A stretch of DNA of 64,000 nucleotides from Dendronephthya gigantea (lineage: Eukaryota > Cnidaria > Anthozoa > Malacalcyonacea > Nephtheidae): assembly GCF_004324835.1 (NCBI RefSeq), contig NW_021163016.1:1-64000 (forward strand), given 5' to 3'. A program made the translations under genes and the position numbers. Shown one piece after another: positions 59,146 through 64,000 of this stretch. The notes beneath the pieces were generated by a model. The model was not told where the DNA came from, ran no database searches, and worked only from the letters and a program-made list of their open reading frames with translations. Each line of letters starts with the position of its first letter. Positions within the stretch are counted from its first letter, which is position 1.

Positions 59146-59283
59146 GAAAACCTGGCCGAGATTGAAGCGAGAGTTCAACAGGGGATGGATATTCTGAAAC
59201 AGAACCGGCCAATGGTTCTTTCTGTCGTTTTTAACTTGATAAAGCCAAAGAGATCAAGAAGCACAAGACTTTGTGTGTGGATA
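59146..59283 (+). CDS. Unrecognised exon candidate
   Basis: After a good acceptor (CACTCCACCAG) the frame gives ENLAEIEARVQQGMDILKQN then RPMVLSVVFNLIK, with protein-like amphipathic character, before a stop at 59284. No donor could be chosen. It could be a terminal exon or a decayed one. No family recognised. Confidence 0.3.
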
Positions 59284-60436
59284 TAGAAACGGGGGACTGA
59301 AGTTAACTTTTGTAAATCCTGCTCTTATTTGGCTTTGTATACTCTAACGTGTTGCGGTAAAAAATTAATGCGAACATCTGAACCTCGGAATGTAATGTTT
59401 CCCTTTTGCTAAAGCCTAGCAGTTCATACGTCTCATTCTTTTTCCATTTGCTCCACTTTATTTATTGTAAAGCTTCAGTTAATCGAAAATGCTTGATCAG
59501 ACAATTACCATGAAATCTAAGCCATATTTAAACATTTCATGAGGCATAGACACGTAGACAAATAGTCACAGCTTTGTACTTCATTTACTCTACTCTAGCA
59601 AAAGTAACCAATAGATACAGAGATGGAACTAGGTGACAAAAAGTACTTAAAAACTTTTTTTAATACGCGCACCAGTTCCAGACTCTGTGTTATAATTCTC
59701 TCTGCCATGCGCGCGCAAATTATTTTGAAATCAGTACGAATGCGAAAAGACCGTTAATTAAGAATAAACGTCCGAATGTATTCGTGACGGCAGACGAACG
59801 TATTGAAATACGGAAAGCAGGGCGCTTATATATATAGCGCCCTGACGGAAAGCGTTGGAAATATATAAAACAAATCGAAGTCGAACGACGGAAATGTTTC
59901 AAAGGGAAAGGTATAAGTGCTTAATTAAATTCTGATTCATTGATTAATCTTTAATTTGCAAATTAACCTGATCTTCTGGCGAGATTTCCGAGAGGCCAAA
60001 CGAGGTTTAAAATTTGTTTGACTTCTCTGGCACCGGTTGTTCAAAAGCCGGTTAACCTGTGATTAAATGTATTTTTAAGACTTATATTCTTATATTCTTA
60101 TTATACAATATTCGTATTCAAAACTGTAAGAAATTATTCGTGTGTACATGTTTCCTCCCCTTAGACTAAGTCATCCATTATGAATCGAAGTTAATCTAGG
60201 ATTAAGAAGTTATACTATGCACCTAACTAGGTTAAGCCAGCTGGGTTAATTTTTTTATAAATTTCAGGCACTTTAAGATTGACGTTTATAGCGAACCGCT
60301 AACCGCAAACTAAAGTTCGTATTCGTCATTTACTAATTCGATGTTGGCAAATCTTGGCCATGAAAATTGAAGCATGAAATGTGAACTTAGCCTTCGAAGA
60401 CCTGCATGCCGGTTTACTTTAAATGCGTTTTATGAT

Positions 60437-60544
60437 AAACATACTTGCAGGTTCGGTGAGTCGGTATTTACGCACCGAAGTAGGCTGAAACTTTCAGCCT
60501 CCCGAAATGCGTAGATCCCAGACTCACCATACCTGCAAGTATGT
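60437..60544. mobile_element. Palindromic MITE, about 108 bp
   Basis: Arms of about 38 bp: AAACATACTTGCAGGTTCGG with GTGAGTCGGTATTTACGCA, mirrored by the right arm (complement AAACATACTTGCAGGTATGG). Non-coding. Confidence 0.7.
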
Positions 60545-61044
60545 TTATTTTTTATGTGATCATGCCATTTCGGGAAAAAGTGTTCAAAAACGTACGCAAT
60601 GGTTTGCCTGGTGGGTTCAAGTTTGAACAAACCTGTTCTTAGCCAACAAGAACACAGCTTTTACACTAGGTATGGGATAATAATGTCTTCCTCTTTCGGT
60701 TACCGGTATCAATCTTAAGCTCTCTTATAACTGAGGGTTAACGCTAACCCCGAGCACAAACTAAAGATTATATATTCTTCCTCTGTGCCCTGGGTTCAAT
60801 TTAACCTGCTTTTGAACAAAAAATAACCGCCTCCGGATCTTGGGTTTTGCACTAGTGGCAAAATAATGTGTATTTACCTAGATATTGAATGGAAATGTGA
60901 TGAATTTGAACGTTGTTGAAATGAGAAAGAGAATTCCGAGATTGGTAAGAAATATAGTTATGCTATTTCAAAATAGCTGTTTTCTGGAAGCTGACTTAAC
61001 TGCAATTTCCAATGTATTTAAATTTGCATCAAATATATTCACAG

Positions 61045-61089
61045 CTCGCCCATTTGAACCTCGTGTCTCTACGAAAATGGACTGAAGCG
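61045..61089 (+). CDS. Small exon candidate
   Basis: Bounded by ATATTCACAG and a strong donor GTAAGT, encoding LAHLNLVSLRKWTEA in 15 whole codons. It could precede the long exon to the right, but that exon needs a different entry phase, so at least one more exon would lie between. Confidence 0.3.
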
Positions 61090-61584
61090 GTAAGTTATGA
61101 TGTATATATATTAAAAAATGAAGTGTCTGTGAAGGAAAAAGGCCTATAGCCTATTATGAGAACACAGAAATCAATTTCAAATACTGTACATCTTGCCGGA
61201 ATAGGTGAAATTAAAACGGTGAAAATCACGGACTAAATTACAAACTATATTTATTTAGTGTAAACTAACGAAAAAGCATTTAAAGCGATTTCTTCTGCCG
61301 TGATTTTTCCGATTGAATTATGTAATCAGGAGCTATATTTTATAGTAAGATTTTAAAGGGCCGAATATTCAGCTCGGAAAGCTATGAAAGCCGCGATAAC
61401 ACCGAGGCCTAGCTAAAAAGTCTTCATTGTAAACAACCCCTTACCGAAGTTTACTAGATCGAATCATTGTGTATATTCAGTGATTCAGGAGTCTGATCCT
61501 GATTAGGTGTTTTCCAGTCGAATCGGCATCAATAATATTTCTGTTCTGATTAGTTGAGATTGATTATTTGAGGTCAATTTACAG

Positions 61585-62596
61585 GCCAGAAAAATACATA
61601 TTTACACCTTTTTCCCTTCCATTCGTAATACTAAAGAACGAATCACCGCCAAACAAGCAACAACCAACTATCGAGAAAGCACCACCCCGAAAGGTGGAGT
61701 TGAACACTCTTATCACCACACAACAGGCTTCAATTGTGGGTAAGAAACCTATTCGAAACGCAGAAAATGGTACCCTCTCTAACGCACAACACTCTGCAAA
61801 GAAAAAAACACTCCCAAAAGTTGAACATCCCATCACCACACAACCGCCTTCGTTGAAAGAACCAACCCTAAAGACTAGAAGTGACACCCCAATCATCATG
61901 AAACAGTCTACAAAGAAAGAACGTCAGCAAAATGTGGAGACTGACACGCACATTACTGGTCAAAAGCCTGTAATGGTGAAGAGAGAACCACCGTCAAAGG
62001 CGAAGACCAACTCTTCCGTCACCACTTCACATCCTGCAAAACAAGCGATACATTCTCCGAAAGACCCCGAAGAAACAGAACCATCGCTAACTCAACCAGA
62101 TTATTTCAGTGACTTCATTTCGCCACCCCCCGCGCCTTCGCAAGAGGTTAGTTCTACCCCGTTATTCACCATTGGGTTCGCTTCATCCGCAAAATCGTCC
62201 AAGAACTACAAGAAGCCACAGCGGAAATTACTGACACAGAGAATAAAACGACCGCTGAGACCACCGCCGCCTGTAAAGGTGACCAGCTCAGGCCTCCGAG
62301 GATCCAGACGCGCTACATCATCGCCGCAAGAATACAAAGCAAAAAATGAGTTCAAAGACTCCAGAAGAACATTGGTAAAGACAGAAACGCAGACAGCACG
62401 TCAACAACACGAGTACTCAACCAACGGAACAAGATCTCCACCTGGAGTGAACCAGGCCGGGAGACCTCAGAATAATTCAATGGAAACGAGGTCAACACAA
62501 CCGATGCCATTAATGTCTGTGGCAACTTATGCACCCTTTCCAGAATGGAAAATGCCGTATCGTCGAGATGGACGAAAGATAATTGAAAAACATTGA
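61585..62596 (+). CDS. Long disordered, basic terminal exon of unknown gene
   Basis: An open frame of 337 codons ends at TGA 62594-62596. The only upstream start in frame is a TTG, and an acceptor (TTTACAG) sits at 61578-61584, so I read this as the last exon of a plus-strand gene. The product is Lys/Pro/Thr/Ser-rich with no hydrophobic core. From about residue 20 to 160 a degenerate unit of about 22 residues recurs some six times (pattern K-x-P-x-K-x-E ... T-x-I-T-x-x-x-P). Later come a proline run (RPPPPVKV) and a less biased C-terminus (PFPEWKMPYRRDGRKI). No domain recognised. Confidence 0.6.
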
Positions 62597-62639
62597 GGCT
62601 GTTACCAATATTCACCATTGTACACAAGCTCCATTTTTC

Positions 62640-63480
62640 CTTATCTATTCAATCTACAAGCTCGGATTAATTAACACAGTACTTGTTAACACAGTACAAG
62701 CTAGGTCACAATGTACATACACATGGAATTACTGAAAAAACTATCACAGGCACAGAGTTTTAGATCTTGGAATATTGTGAGTAAATTGTCAAAAGGGGTT
62801 ATTCTGAGCTGGAGTTGCTACCATTTTTTGAAATTGTAAGAAAATTCTGGAGATGAAAACTTAGTCTAGGACCTGTAAAGGAGTTTGTATGCACTTCATT
62901 TAATTAAGACAGATTATCTCAACTGTTTTAGGGTAACATGATCATGCTGGTCGACATGGCATATGTGCCAAAATGTGAATCCGGGACGAAAGTCTTGAAA
63001 ATGACCACACCCAGAAACGGCATCGTTGACAGCTCTAATTCCGGAATTATCCAAGCTACAGTCTTTCTGAGTTATTTATATGGTTCAGAATGGTTGCTTT
63101 TAGGGGTGGTTACTGGAGGGTGAAATTATCCTAGTTTCATATCTTACAAGAAAATGAATGTTTACCATTCCAGGTCAACTGCTGATTATGCATAAAATTA
63201 CAGATTCACCTGGCAAAGTCTATTTTTTCCTATTTAAAAAATTTTTTGCTATATGATGAAAAAACATGTTTATTTTAGTATATTTATTCTACATTTCCTA
63301 GGAAGTAACAATGTTTTGTTGCGATATGACGTATTTCATTTCACTAACCCCCCGCCAGAACACGATGTCAGCCGTATTTTGCAAATTTAATCGCCGATTT
63401 TCGCCGTCCGTCCCAAGCGCTTTCCAAATATTGTACTTTAACACGATTCTAGTTGACTACTGAATTATTGAACCAATTTT
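62640..63480. other. Gene-free stretch
   Basis: Presumed 3' flank of the gene ending at 62596. A 61-codon frame at 62938-63123 has no support. Confidence 0.4.
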
Positions 63481-63482
63481 CG

Positions 63483-64000
63483 ATGGGTTTTGAAGTAGTG
63501 CCATGTAATATTTTTTCATTTTTGTGTCCATTGACATTTTATCATTTATGTCGATATTGCAATGTTTCGCCGCCTTTCTGCACGATAAATGCCACTTCTT
63601 GATCCCCAGCTGTATTTTTTTCACCGCATCGATAAATAATGGATAGTACAACATCACCTATCAAAAATTTAAAAGCATTTGTCCCACTTGGAAGTCAAAA
63701 AACCTCCCCTCGTTTATTGGGAGTGCTTTTGTCCACGAGGACTCGTCGCAAGTTTGTTTCATTACCGATAAACGAAGGGAGGTTTTTTACTTCCAAGTTG
63801 GACAAATGCTTTTAAATTTTGGATAGCTGTTACTGTACTAACAATTATTTATCGATGCTGTGAAAAAAATACAGCTTGGGATCAAGAAGAGGCATTTATC
63901 GTGCAGAAAGGCGGCGAAACACTGCAATGGCGACATAATTGATAAATGTCAAAGGACACAAAAATGAAAAAATATTATATGGCACTACTTCAAAACCCAT
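63483..64000. repeat. Long palindrome running off the right edge
   Basis: The left arm (63483 to about 63712, from ATGGGTTTTGAAGTAGTGCC) is the near-exact reverse complement of the right arm (about 63775 to 64000, ending GGCACTACTTCAAAACCCAT). About 60 bp lie between the arms. The arms differ by scattered substitutions and small gaps. Likely a foldback/MITE-type element whose right end may lie beyond the window. Confidence 0.85.

Noticed and set aside
62938-63123. A 61-codon frame downstream of the disordered exon
   Set aside because: No splice sites, homology or codon signal to support it.

Overview
This window reads as nuclear DNA of an animal: intron-rich genes with GT-AG introns, a class A GPCR, a caspase, and a dense crowd of eukaryotic transposons in AT-rich DNA. 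The mix (Ngaro-type tyrosine-recombinase retroelement, Gypsy, CR1/L2-like LINE tails, many small palindromic MITEs, a metazoan GH172/DUF2961 gene) would fit an early-branching marine invertebrate, most likely a cnidarian. That placement is inference; nothing here fixes the species.

Layout. 0-5.3 kb: a window-truncated Gypsy fossil on the minus strand with a candidate short LTR and primer-binding site, then a second, badly decayed Gypsy integrase remnant. 5.6-7.5 kb: a LINE tail, a rhodopsin-class GPCR copy stopped inside TM7, and a TA-flanked MITE. 7.5-11.6 kb: almost gene-free. 11.66-13.03 kb: a DNA element bounded by clustered GGGGACACTATCCGC palindromes, carrying part of a PHD finger and apparently split by a LINE tail. 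13.2-14.45 kb: a GH172/DUF2961 gene copy (minus) with one in-frame stop. 16.0-17.0 kb: a foldback element with long arms made largely of a 15-bp minisatellite and a perfect 9-bp target-site duplication. 17.1-21.86 kb: a Ngaro element with identical-looking split direct repeats (A1 ... B1-A2 ... B2) and an internal 9-bp minisatellite. 21.9-26.5 kb: a roughly 1-kb segment present three times. 27.1-28.75 kb: a three-exon effector-type caspase. 28.9-37.2 kb: repeats and MITEs, no gene seen.

37.2-49.6 kb (minus): a 21-exon glucose-6-phosphate isomerase gene, traced exon by exon to about the 558 residues of human GPI, but with exon 7 not holding frame. 50.8-58.5 kb (minus): SNAPC3 (SNAP50), the zinc-finger subunit of the snRNA-promoter complex, traced in 11 exons. 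GPI and SNAPC3 are unrelated housekeeping genes lying in tandem. 58.5-63.2 kb (plus): weak exon candidates and one convincing long, disordered, basic coding exon of unknown function. The right edge is a long palindrome running off the window.

There is no operon-like logic; most non-genic bases are mobile-element debris. Splice models were made by eye from reading frame, GT-AG sites and remembered family sequences, with no alignments run.
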